DNA from: Lysinibacillus sp. PLM2
GTDB taxonomy: Bacteria > Bacillota > Bacilli > Bacillales_A > Planococcaceae
Length of the DNA: 64,000 bases
Direction: 5' to 3'
NCBI GenBank assembly: GCA_023168345.1
Contig: AP025689.1
Location: 2,106,001-2,170,000 of the forward strand
This document shows positions 25,449-32,602 of this stretch, piece after piece. The position numbers and the translations under genes were made by a program. Under the pieces are notes generated by a model. That model was not told the DNA's origin. It was given only the letters and a program-made list of their open reading frames with translations, and did no database searches. How positions within the stretch are numbered: position 1 is the stretch's first letter; each line of letters begins with the position of its first letter.

Positions 25449-25847
25449 TTAAATTTTTGTAAAGTATGAAGTAATTTCTTTTATCTTTGCTTTTTTGGTA
25501 CTATTTGTAAATGTATAAATAAAACTAAATGCACTTTCCCCTTGGTTCCTTATTAGAGTAAATCCATTTAAAGCTGCTGCAGTTCCATGAGTAATAATGG
25601 TTTCAATCGTTACTTCCGTGATGTTATGTGTGTTATTTTGATGAATTAAAGCCAATAAATTCTCCCTTCCTTGAATTTTGCCGTACCCAATAAGATTCAC
25701 TTTTATATCCTCTGTTATATGCTTTGATATAAATAATGTATCTTTATTTAAACAAGCTTTTGTTAATTCAAGAAGTATTGCCTTTCTAGGTGAATTCCCA
25801 CATTCGGGTGGAGTGTGAATAACAACTTCCATCTCGGATTTTTTCAT
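25449..25847 (-). CDS. NTF2/SnoaL-like small protein
   Basis: A 132-residue protein with the pattern of an NTF2-like cone fold: an N-terminal helix (about residues 25-45), I-T-E-D-I-K-V-N-L-I-G-Y-G-K-I-Q-G-R (about 45-63), then alternating strands ending TSYFTKI. The fold binds small hydrophobic ligands or acts as an isomerase or dimerisation module; no catalytic residues can be assigned. Monocistronic, minus strand, with no clear terminator. Cytoplasmic by absence of a signal peptide. Confidence 0.65.
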   Translation of the reverse strand: MKKSEMEVVIHTPPECGNSPRKAILLELTKACLNKDTLFISKHITEDIKVNLIGYGKIQGRENLLALIHQNNTHNITEVTIETIITHGTAAALNGFTLIRNQGESAFSFIYTFTNSTKKAKIKEITSYFTKI

Positions 25848-26262
25848 TCTTCTGCTCCTACAAATTGTTTGCGGTTAAAGTTACTTTATTAGTTCAATTT
25901 TACCAATCATTGATAAGCTATTCCATATATTTTAAAGACCAAAATCTAAAATTTGCTCGTTTTAAACAATTCCAACTCGAAATTTCAAAAATTTTTACAA
26001 GCAAAAAAATACTATTAATTAATATGTAATTATATTTTTATCCTTTATTAAGTTTAAATTGCTACTTAATTTTGTAATTTCATTGAAGTTTGAATGAAAA
26101 CGTCATCAATATGAACAATATGTGAATTGTTTCACTAGCTATTTTATTTTCAACATTTTAGGTGTACAATGGTTTTAAGTTGATATATAACACATTGCGA
26201 CTAATATCATTTTTCAAGAAAGTGTTATATAACATTAAAAGATTAATGGAGGAGATCCTATT
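25848..26262. other. Intergenic region upstream of tandem small genes
   Basis: 415 bp, very AT-rich, with no larger gene. It contains a 10-bp perfect inverted repeat, TATATAACAC at 26184-26193 and GTGTTATATA at 26222-26231, ending 31 bp upstream of the first MWV gene start. This could be an operator or a leader hairpin. The open frame at 26162-26422 runs through both this repeat and the small gene in another frame, and I reject it. Confidence 0.35.
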
Positions 26263-26385
26263 ATGTGGGTTATCACAGTATTTGAGAAAAAATCAGTACG
26301 GATTTTTGAATTCAATAATAAACAAGAGGCAAATGTTGCACTCAAAGGTATTAAAGGATCCGCCATTTTATCCTATACAAAGTAA
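26263..26385 (+). CDS. MWV-type small protein, copy 1 (40 aa)
   Basis: A 40-residue protein beginning MWVITVFEKKSVRIFEFNNK. An excellent ribosome binding site (GGAGGAG) lies 7-8 bases before the ATG. It is paralogous to the next gene: both share M-W-V-x-T-V-F-E-K, then x-F-E-F, then K-x-E-A, and end in S-x-x-x-Y-T. The alternating pattern suggests a small beta-alpha-beta unit without membrane segment or signal. I do not recognise a named family. The shared motif, twin arrangement and ribosome binding sites make it a confident coding call despite the size. Confidence 0.75.
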   Translation: MWVITVFEKKSVRIFEFNNKQEANVALKGIKGSAILSYTK

Positions 26386-26450
26386 AATTTCTACCTTAAA
26401 CGTAAAACAAATGAAAATATAAAAATTATTTACGAGGAGGCGACCCAACG

Positions 26451-26588
26451 ATGTGGGTACTTACAGTATTTGAAAAAGACACGTTTCACCTTTTTGAATT
26501 TGAAACAAAAGAAGAGGCACTAGCTTTACAAAGTACGACTGAATATCCTTCAGTTATTACGTATACAAATTTAACTTTAGTTGCTTAA
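26451..26588 (+). CDS. MWV-type small protein, copy 2 (45 aa)
   Basis: A 45-residue paralogue of the preceding gene, beginning MWVLTVFEKDTFHLFEFETK, then EEALALQ. The ribosome binding site is GAGGAGG, 10 bases before the ATG. It starts 65 bp after copy 1 ends and is followed by a strong terminator, so the pair forms a two-gene operon. Identity is highest in the first 23 residues (about 60 percent by eye). Function is unknown. The pairing resembles small regulatory or toxin/antidote-like duplicates, but nothing in the sequence proves that. Confidence 0.75.
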   Translation: MWVLTVFEKDTFHLFEFETKEEALALQSTTEYPSVITYTNLTLVA

Positions 26589-26594
26589 TTAAAC

Positions 26595-26633
26595 AAAGAG
26601 ACTTCTCAAAATTGTTGAGAAGTCTCTTTTTCT
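26595..26633. terminator. Intrinsic terminator
   Basis: AAAGAGACTTCTCAA / TTGAGAAGTCTCTTT with a 5-base loop. It ends the MWV pair and also faces the converging DoxX gene. Confidence 0.9.
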
Positions 26634-26653
26634 ATTTATTTTTACGGATAGCG

Positions 26654-27013
26654 CTAAAAGAATAATCTTCCTATACCAATGAAGAGTGAAATAAACAGGA
26701 GAATAAAAATCATTGGAATTGTTTCATACTCTTTACGATTAACATGAAAAATTGCTGCGAATAACATAATGAAAGCGAAGGCAAATCCTGCAACTGGTGT
26801 TAGAAATTCTAGTGTTCCTAATGCCATTGGAAGAATTAACCCTATTGCTCCTAACAATTCCGCATAACCAACGAAAATAACTAGCCCCTTAGGAACATCA
26901 CTAACCCATGCCATTGCCTCTTTTGCTTTTATATACTGAAGTGCTTTTATTAAACCAGCCATAATAAACAACAATGCTAGTGTTACTTGAAATATCCATA
27001 ATACAACATTCAT
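26654..27013 (-). CDS. DoxX-family membrane protein
   Basis: 119 residues from ATG 27013, chosen because GAGGAGG lies 7-9 bases upstream; the frame is open to 27082. Four membrane helices are seen (about residues 4-24, 43-63, 66-88 and 95-115). DoxX features include the helix-1 motif L-F-I-M-A-G-L-I-K and the G-Y-A-E-L-L-G-A-I-G-L-I in helix 2. DoxX-like proteins associate with redox membrane complexes in several bacteria; a specific role here is unknown. Monocistronic. Confidence 0.8.
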   Translation of the reverse strand: MNVVLWIFQVTLALLFIMAGLIKALQYIKAKEAMAWVSDVPKGLVIFVGYAELLGAIGLILPMALGTLEFLTPVAGFAFAFIMLFAAIFHVNRKEYETIPMIFILLFISLFIGIGRLFF

Positions 27014-27139
27014 GATGTACTTCCTCCTCATGGAAATTTCCCTATGACTTGAAATTTTCTTTGTTGAACTATTATATGTCAATATAAGTTAATGGACATT
27101 GATAAATAGATTAGAACAGATAATCATAGCACAATAAAA

Positions 27140-27182
27140 AGCATCCCCCTTTGATACTGTGAACAAAACAAAGGGACATGCT
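27140..27182 (-). terminator. Intrinsic terminator
   Basis: AGCATCCCCCTTTG / CAAAGGGACATGCT with one mismatch and a T run on the minus strand. It ends the GNAT-YczE pair. Confidence 0.75.
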
Positions 27183-27237
27183 AACTACTTTTACGATTAT
27201 TTATTAATATTTTTATTTACTTGATTTATTATTTGGA

Positions 27238-27903
27238 TCAGACTTCGCGGTCAGAAAAACGTTTGTCTATCTCAGTGTTTCTTATTATTTGCATTTTCAT
27301 TTCTCTCTTATCAAAAAACATCATAAAGAAATTAATAATTGTACCACCTAAAAGGACTGTTAAAATTGTCCCTAATCCAATAGGTCCATGGAAAACAAAT
27401 GCTAACACAAGAAATACAAAGTAAATAATTGTTCTCGACCATAATAGATTTAATTTTGTTAAATCGCTTATTACTAACATTAATAAATCAACTGGCATAG
27501 GGGCAAACTTTGCCCGCAAATAGATGGTAGTACCAAGTCCAATTAAGATAAGTCCGATTAAGAAGCAAATTAGCTCAAAATACCATTGCACTGGTATCAA
27601 ATAATTTCCTAACAAAAAAAGCCATACATCAATTCCAATACCAGTTATGATTGCCGTAAGCAGTCCGAAAATCTCTGGCCTAGTTTTCTGTAATATTGCA
27701 TTGCAGATTAAAATGACTAAAGCAACAAGTACTTCCCAACTTCCAACAGATAGTCCGATTGTGTTAAAAAGACCTACTAAAAGAGCATCATACGGAGATG
27801 CTCCAAATTTTGATTGAATAGTGAATGCTATTCCAAGGGTAAGGATGATAATGCCAATGACGTATTGAACAAAAATCTTCATGTTCATATTAAAATGTTT
27901 CAT
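27238..27903 (-). CDS. YczE/YitT-like integral membrane protein
   Basis: A 221-residue protein with about five membrane helices. It shows the family signature F-G-A-S-P-Y-D-A-L near residue 30 and a second, internally repeated F-A-P-M-P-V-D-L-L near residue 132, the duplicated arrangement typical of YczE/YyaS proteins. In B. subtilis YczE is linked to surfactin production, but the molecular role is unknown. Its start lies 11 bp after the stop of the upstream GNAT gene, so the two are one transcript. Confidence 0.8.
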   Translation of the reverse strand: MKHFNMNMKIFVQYVIGIIILTLGIAFTIQSKFGASPYDALLVGLFNTIGLSVGSWEVLVALVILICNAILQKTRPEIFGLLTAIITGIGIDVWLFLLGNYLIPVQWYFELICFLIGLILIGLGTTIYLRAKFAPMPVDLLMLVISDLTKLNLLWSRTIIYFVFLVLAFVFHGPIGLGTILTVLLGGTIINFFMMFFDKREMKMQIIRNTEIDKRFSDREV

Positions 27904-27914
27904 TTTCTTATTTC

Positions 27915-28346
27915 CTAAAATTCCTTTATCATCAAAATATGAGGAATTCCATCTTCCATAAAGACTTCTGAAGCAGTTTTATAGCCTAGTTTTTTATAAA
28001 ACAACTCTGCATGTGTTTGACCATGTAATTTTACTTTCGACATACCTCTTTTAATTGCTAACTGTTCTAGTGATTCAACAATTACTTTGCCTAATCCTAG
28101 TTTTCGGTATGATGGTAATATACAAATTCTTTCAAGCTTACCAACTCCATCAACAACCCTGATACGACCAGTACCAGCTATAGCTTCATCAACAACTACC
28201 AATATATGGTCACATTCACCATTCAAATGATCATATTGGTCAAATTCATCTTCTAAAGGAACATTCTGTTCTTTTACAAAAACTTCTTTTCTTATATAAA
28301 ATGCTTTTTCTAAATCTTCATTTGTCAAAATTTGCATTACTTCCAT
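27915..28346 (-). CDS. GNAT-family N-acetyltransferase, YjcF-like
   Basis: A 143-residue GNAT enzyme. The N-terminal I-R-K-E-V-F-V-K-E-Q-N-V-P and D-E-F-D-Q-Y-D are typical of the YjcF/ElaA branch. The acetyl-CoA pyrophosphate loop reads L-P-S-Y-R-K-L-G-L-G-K (about residues 97-107). The acceptor substrate is unknown. It is first in a two-gene operon with the YczE-type protein. The spacer upstream, 28347-28731, is AT-rich and divides it from the divergent Spo0E-like gene. Confidence 0.82.
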   Translation of the reverse strand: MEVMQILTNEDLEKAFYIRKEVFVKEQNVPLEDEFDQYDHLNGECDHILVVVDEAIAGTGRIRVVDGVGKLERICILPSYRKLGLGKVIVESLEQLAIKRGMSKVKLHGQTHAELFYKKLGYKTASEVFMEDGIPHILMIKEF

Positions 28347-28731
28347 TAATCTCTACCTTTCTATCAATAGATTGAAACAAATTAAGTATAGGTTAAAAAA
28401 ATATGGAAGTAAATATAAGTAAATTTTGTCTACTTACATTTAAATAAATAGAATTTTATATTTTGAATTTAAATTGATTGAAGCAATTTTATCCTAATGA
28501 AATTCCATCATTTACGAGAATTCATCAATTTTCTATATATTTTTTAAAAATTCAAATAATTATATTACCCTAATTATAACATTAAATTGTGACAATTTTA
28601 TGAACTTCGTTTTTTTTAACACAATCCGACATTTTTTTTAAAGACTCTATTATAAAATAAAAAAGCTGTTAGAAAATTAATAGATTTTAAATCTATTTTA
28701 TATGCAAAATTAATAGTGGAGGAACATTAGT
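28347..28731. other. AT-rich divergent intergenic region
   Basis: 385 bp between divergent genes. No open frame is supportable. A short perfect palindrome (AATAGATTTTAAATCTATT) lies at about 28678-28696, just ahead of the Spo0E-like gene and close to a TATAAAAT-like -10. Nothing else is seen. Confidence 0.35.
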
Positions 28732-28896
28732 ATGAGTGAATTTATATTTAAAAAGGTATTAAGAGTGGCTATTGAAATGAAACGAAAGGATATGTATAAA
28801 AAAGCACAAGATTTAGGTTTCACACATCCAGAAGTTGTCACTTGTAGCCAAGAACTAGATGCACTTTTGAATGTTTATTCTCACAAAGTAGCTTAA
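28732..28896 (+). CDS. Spo0E-like aspartyl-phosphate phosphatase (54 aa)
   Basis: A 54-residue protein with the Spo0E-family layout: helix one K-R-K-D-M-Y-K-K-A-Q-D-L-G (residues 17-29), then the diagnostic C-S-Q-E-L-D-A-L-L-N at residues 38-47. In Spo0E, YisI and YnzD the S-Q-E-L-D motif is needed to dephosphorylate Spo0A-P, so this gene probably delays entry into sporulation. A GTGGAGG ribosome binding site lies 8 bases before the ATG, and a strong two-step terminator follows. Its size agrees with the smaller Spo0E paralogues. Confidence 0.8.
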   Translation: MSEFIFKKVLRVAIEMKRKDMYKKAQDLGFTHPEVVTCSQELDALLNVYSHKVA

Positions 28897-28954
28897 ATCT
28901 TAGAAAATGAGGTGATTCATTATCGTAAGATTACATATTTTTTATTCAGAGACT

Positions 28955-28995
28955 CCCAGTTATGTTAGAAATGTATTCTAACTAACTGGGTTTTT
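28955..28995 (+). terminator. Intrinsic terminator
   Basis: CCCAGTTA / TAACTGGG with an inner GTTAGAA / TTCTAAC stem and five T. It follows the Spo0E-like gene. Confidence 0.9.
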
Positions 28996-29187
28996 AACTT
29001 TTTCTATTTACTAATTGCTCTATTTTTTATTTACCCGATATAATATTTTTTAAACATAGATTTTAAAATTTTTTATTAATTATTCTATTTTTTTTCATAT
29101 TTTAAGCATGGGAGATTGTTTAAGTGTAGTAATATAGTAGTTTTTGAGGTTTCGACCGAAGTTTTGTGTAGCAACAAAGCTACCTTC

Positions 29188-29676
29188 TCATGACTTTATA
29201 TTCATTAAAAACAATGTCCTCTTTATTGCTTTAACAATATCCAGCCACTTTTCTTTTGCAACTTTTTCATTAAAGGTACTGAGGATTCGATAATTTTCAT
29301 GATCAATGATACGAAAATGACGAGTTACAATATTTTTTTGCAGTTTATAGCCTCTGTGCTTCTGAATATTTTTCCACAAGATCAGCCCACCGAGAGTTTT
29401 TTCTTTAGGACAAATGGATGTTTGGATGGCTGCAAGTTCAATCATTTCAAGGGGGTCCCCACCTAATTGAATTTTTAGACTGCGACTATCTCGAAATAAT
29501 GTACAAATGGCTATAGTTGTTGTCCAACTAGCAAGTACTTTCCCAGCTTCGATCTTCAGTAAGTTTTTCTTTTGTATACCAATGATTTCGGCCATCTTAT
29601 CAATTGTGTAATCATTCTCCAAACGAAGTGTTTTTAGATGATCCGAAGCAACTTGAATTAAAACATCGCGATCCAT
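29188..29676 (-). CDS. XRE-type helix-turn-helix protein
   Basis: 162 residues. The N-terminal HTH (about residues 8-62) reads L-K-T-L-R-L-E-N-D-Y-T-I-D-K-M-A-E-I-I-G-I and then K-K-N-L-L-K-I-E-A-G, the XRE pattern. The C-terminal part (about 75-160) has no recognised domain; the segment C-P-K-E-K-T-L-G-G-L-I-L-W-K is reminiscent of small uncharacterised Firmicutes regulators. It has a GAGGTGATAC ribosome binding site and stands alone between AT-rich spacers, so the target genes are unknown. Confidence 0.7.
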   Translation of the reverse strand: MDRDVLIQVASDHLKTLRLENDYTIDKMAEIIGIQKKNLLKIEAGKVLASWTTTIAICTLFRDSRSLKIQLGGDPLEMIELAAIQTSICPKEKTLGGLILWKNIQKHRGYKLQKNIVTRHFRIIDHENYRILSTFNEKVAKEKWLDIVKAIKRTLFLMNIKS

Positions 29677-29884
29677 TTACGTATCACCTCTTTTCCTTTT
29701 ACAAATTAGCAAATATATTGTATTAGACAGAGTTTAAATAAAAAAGTTACATTTTTTCTTTTCTTGTTATTAAAAAAATATGCATACATTCTAATAAATG
29801 AAAATGTAAAAATACAACAAATATAACTTAGCTAAAAGAGACTTTACTTACACAAATAAGAATTGCTGCACAACTAATTTTCTA

Positions 29885-29915
29885 CAAAAAAAGTGTTCCT
29901 GTAAATTTAGGAACA
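29885..29915 (-). terminator. Intrinsic terminator of prpE-like gene
   Basis: TGTTCCT / AGGAACA with an 8-base loop and a T run on the minus strand, 7 bp past the stop. Confidence 0.75.
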
Positions 29916-29921
29916 TCTTGT

Positions 29922-30710
29922 TTAATCTTTTTTATTTAACGGATTGTCTTCAACTTTCCCCGAATAGTTTTTATTTGCTGAAACAAATTCAAATGTATTT
30001 TCAGGGTAACGATAGGCAGTCAATTTCCCACCAAAGACCAATCCTTGATCAATATTAATCGTGTTATTTACAATGAGTGGTTCAGGTTTTGGATCATGTC
30101 CCCAGACAATACACAAATCTCCCTGATGTTGTAAAAACCAGTCGTTTCGAATCGGTTTGCCTTTTTCGTCCATACCAGCTACATCCCCATACCGACAAAA
30201 GTCCTTTACTCGTTTGTTTTCCTTACCAATAAAATCATCTCGAATTCCCGCATGTGCACAAACGACTTTATCCACTCCATCTAACGTAAAAATATAATGA
30301 GATGGTGCATTCATGAGGAAATTTTTCAATTTTTCTTTTAAGTCCTTTGTTTTATGGAATCCGTACTGTTTTTCATATTCTTTGAATTCTAATTCAACTA
30401 ATTCATCTCCATGTCTTAGCTCTACTTTCCTACCATCAAGCCATCGAGCTATTTTCCATCCATGATTACTATCTATCATATATGACAAACCTGCTTCAAC
30501 ATGATTTAAAAAGAACAACATACATTGAATCGATTCAGGTCCACGACTCATCACATCTCCTAAAGAAACAAGCTTGCGACCATTAGGGTGTGAATATAAT
30601 CCATTTTCTTTTGCCTGGTAGCCTAGCTTGTTCAGTAGTTCCTTAAATTCACTAAAACATCCATGTATATCACCAATAATATCGATGCCATATCCTACAT
30701 CAACTCTCAT
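29922..30710 (-). CDS. prpE: PrpE-like metallophosphoesterase
   Basis: 262 residues. Strong likeness to B. subtilis PrpE, the asymmetrical Ap4A hydrolase/phosphatase that influences spore germination: GDIHGC (13-18), HAGIRDD, RVKDFCRYGDV, GHDPKPEP and NTINIDQG. Two core motifs differ from the usual. GDxxDRG reads GDVMSRG (51-57), and the GNH motif reads SNH (81-83, DSNHGW). Metal ligands Asp14, His16, Asp52, Asn82 and the later His residues are still present, so activity is plausible. Its position beside coat genes fits a spore-related role. Confidence 0.85.
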   Translation of the reverse strand: MRVDVGYGIDIIGDIHGCFSEFKELLNKLGYQAKENGLYSHPNGRKLVSLGDVMSRGPESIQCMLFFLNHVEAGLSYMIDSNHGWKIARWLDGRKVELRHGDELVELEFKEYEKQYGFHKTKDLKEKLKNFLMNAPSHYIFTLDGVDKVVCAHAGIRDDFIGKENKRVKDFCRYGDVAGMDEKGKPIRNDWFLQHQGDLCIVWGHDPKPEPLIVNNTINIDQGLVFGGKLTAYRYPENTFEFVSANKNYSGKVEDNPLNKKD

Positions 30711-31090
30711 AAATTACGTCCTCCTTTCTAAATTTAACATACCTTAGTATGAGGAATTAAAAAAAATAAAATTACTTTCTTCAAAAAGATTTGTTTAAAT
30801 TTGTCCAAATTTAAATTTCCACTTTCTTTGAAAGTGAATTTTCCAACAGGTATCCTCATTCTTTACTTTTATCATTCCACTTCTTTTATAAAAAAAAAAT
30901 AATACAAAATTAAACACGAAAAACTTCAATTAAAAGCCTAAAAAAATACACTTTCTACTTATGGAATACTTTGTTTTATAAAATTAGTTAAATTCACTAT
31001 ACCAACTTTTTACGGGTACATATCATATGGTCGTCAAGAGTAATTATCTATGCAAACTTGACCAACTATCATGAAAGGAGGAACAAAAAT
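30711..31090. other. Upstream region of the spore coat genes
   Basis: 380 bp between divergent prpE and the first coat gene. No coding frame is seen. The only clear element is the SigK-like promoter at 31001-31027. Confidence 0.4.
31001..31027 (+). promoter_or_regulatory. Candidate SigK promoter of the coat genes
   Basis: AC at 31001-31002, a 16-base spacer, then CATATCATA at 31019-31027. This fits the SigK consensus of a minimal AC -35 and CATAnnnTA -10. It lies about 65 bp upstream of the first coat gene start, as expected for late mother-cell expression. Confidence 0.6.
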
Positions 31091-31570
31091 ATGGAGCATT
31101 GGTATCGCGACGATTTAAAACATGATTGTGATTGTTCTTGTAAAAAATGCAATTCCTCTAATCGAGTGGCTGTAATGAGTGGGAATAACAACGATGATGC
31201 TTCGGTAATGGAAGATGCGGATGTAGCTTCTTTCGTGAATCAGGAGTCTGATGAAGTAATCTGGATTAAAGAATCTATCAATGTAAATGTTCATTCGACA
31301 AATACACAAGCAGCTATATCTCTTCAAGTTGGTTTACAACTTGCAATTGCACTTGTTATTAGTATTACACTTGCTGATTCAGAGGAAGGTAATGCTGTTG
31401 CACAAGAATTTTTCCAACATTTTGATACAGACCAAGTAAACAAACAAAAAATCTTTGTGAAGAATTCAAAAGATGTTGACATTGAAACAACTGATACAGA
31501 TCTAACTGTCAACATTCAAGCATTACTTCAAGTGTTGGTTACACTAGTTGCTAAATTAGACATTCTTTAA
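31091..31570 (+). CDS. Spore coat protein of the CotX/CotV family, copy 1
   Basis: 159 residues from ATG 31091, preceded by AAAGGAGG; the frame is open 11 codons further up. The N-terminus is Cys-rich (D-C-D-C-S-C-K-K-C), then acidic. Two CotX/V-type repeats follow (about residues 68-95 and 130-157), each with a charged lead (K-E-S-I-N-V-N-V or K-N-S-K-D-V-D-I), then T-x-T-x-A/L-x-x-x-x-Q-x-x-L-Q. This is the crust/outer-coat family of B. subtilis CotX, CotV and CotY partners. Likely under SigK. The cysteines may cross-link the coat. Confidence 0.85.
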   Translation: MEHWYRDDLKHDCDCSCKKCNSSNRVAVMSGNNNDDASVMEDADVASFVNQESDEVIWIKESINVNVHSTNTQAAISLQVGLQLAIALVISITLADSEEGNAVAQEFFQHFDTDQVNKQKIFVKNSKDVDIETTDTDLTVNIQALLQVLVTLVAKLDIL

Positions 31571-31603
31571 TAAATGATAAAAATATGAAAAGAGGTGAAT
31601 CGG

Positions 31604-32035
31604 ATGGGAAAAACAGAATGGAGAGCCTTAGATTATTGGGATGGTAATAGAGATAACGATGATGAGGATGTACAACAAGAAGTAGAGAATAAGGTTTCGA
31701 ATAAACAACATTCCAATGAATGGATAATTGTAAAAGATTCGGAATATGTTGATATACACACAACAGATACACAAGCAGCGGTATCTTTACAATTAGCAAT
31801 CCAAGCAGCAATCGCCGCCGTTATCAGTATAACAATTGGCGATAGCGATCAAAGTAAAGCGGTTGTTCAAGATCTAAAACAATTTATTAAAACAAAACAA
31901 CAGAATACACAAAAGATTATTGTTGAAAAGTCTAAGGGTATTGAAGTAGAAACAACAGATACGAATTTAACAGTGAATATTCAAGCAATGCTCCAAATTC
32001 TTGTTGCAATCGTTGCAAGACTAGATATTGGATAA
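31604..32035 (+). CDS. Spore coat protein of the CotX/CotV family, copy 2
   Basis: 143 residues from ATG 31604, behind AGAGGTG. It is a tandem paralogue of the previous gene and keeps both CotX/V repeats (about residues 44-75 and 108-140, D-I-H-T-T-D-T-Q-A-A-V-S-L-Q-L and E-V-E-T-T-D-T-N-L-T-V-N-I-Q-A). It lacks the Cys-rich N-terminus, which is replaced by W-R-A-L-D-Y-W-D-G. The 33-bp gap and shared terminator indicate one transcript. It is likely a structural partner in the outer coat or crust. Confidence 0.85.
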   Translation: MGKTEWRALDYWDGNRDNDDEDVQQEVENKVSNKQHSNEWIIVKDSEYVDIHTTDTQAAVSLQLAIQAAIAAVISITIGDSDQSKAVVQDLKQFIKTKQQNTQKIIVEKSKGIEVETTDTNLTVNIQAMLQILVAIVARLDIG

Positions 32036-32109
32036 TATTGAATATTTTCACAGCATTTCATTTTTAAAATTTCTTAAGATCATTTACATTTCGTGCTTGT
32101 AAAATTTTA

Positions 32110-32142
32110 TTCCCACGCAATAATACTTAAATTGCGTGGGAA
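32110..32142. terminator. Intrinsic terminator of the coat operon
   Basis: TTCCCACGCAAT / ATTGCGTGGGAA, a 12-bp perfect stem with a 9-base loop, 74 bp past the second CotX gene. Confidence 0.8.
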
Positions 32143-32253
32143 AATATTTCATATATTAAATGTTAAAAATACATCACTATTATATTAGGTTGCCTCTTAA
32201 TTCGTCATTGCATAAAATATTAAGAATTTATTTTATGACAAGGAGTGAAAAAT

Positions 32254-32481
32254 GTGAGCGAAAATTCTAATTCAACGAATATCGTTTCTAATAAACTAAT
32301 CGATTTATTGGTTAGTGATGTACTACAAAAAAACGGTATTGACTTGGAAAAAGCAAAAAAAAGATTATCTGAAGATCAGAAGCAGTCACTTAAAGAATTG
32401 GTGCAAGATTTAAGTACCCAAGTGGATGCTTTCGTTAAAGAAGGAAATGCCTCAAAAAAGAAAAATGAACAAGAAGAATAA
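32254..32481 (+). CDS. CotW-like spore coat protein
   Basis: 75 residues from GTG 32254, chosen because AAGGAG is 8 bases upstream; an earlier GTG overlaps that site. The body (L-V-S-D-V-L-Q-K-N-G-I-D, then L-S-E-D-Q-K-Q-S-L-K-E-L-V-Q-D-L) follows the pattern that I recall for B. subtilis CotW, a partner of CotX in the insoluble coat, and ends in a Lys/Glu-rich tail. It is shorter than CotW. Position directly after two CotX-type genes supports the call. A CATAAAATA at 32211-32219 fits a SigK -10, but without a matching -35. Confidence 0.7.
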   Translation: MSENSNSTNIVSNKLIDLLVSDVLQKNGIDLEKAKKRLSEDQKQSLKELVQDLSTQVDAFVKEGNASKKKNEQEE

Positions 32482-32570
32482 TTTATTAAATTGAACGTAT
32501 TGTAAAGTAAGAATATATAATAATCCTTATAGAGTTCATGATTACTTTATCAGTTTTAATAAGTCCAACA

Positions 32571-32596
32571 AAAAAAGCACACTTATATGTGTGCTT
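32571..32596 (-). terminator. Intrinsic terminator of the Tat operon
   Basis: AAGCACAC / GTGTGCTT with a 6-base loop and a long T run on the minus strand, 7 bp past the tatC stop. Confidence 0.85.
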
Positions 32597-32602
32597 CTTT
32601 CG

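Noticed and set aside
25981-26160. Possible riboswitch upstream of the MWV genes
   Set aside because: It is AT-rich only, with no conserved riboswitch motif that I could recognise.
26162-26422. 86-codon frame over the MWV microprotein
   Set aside because: It has no ribosome binding site and a shifted frame over a gene with strong paralogy to its neighbour.
31751-31999. Direct repeats inside the CotX-type genes as possible array
   Set aside because: Similarity between the repeats is at protein level (two domains) and explained by the CotX/V fold.
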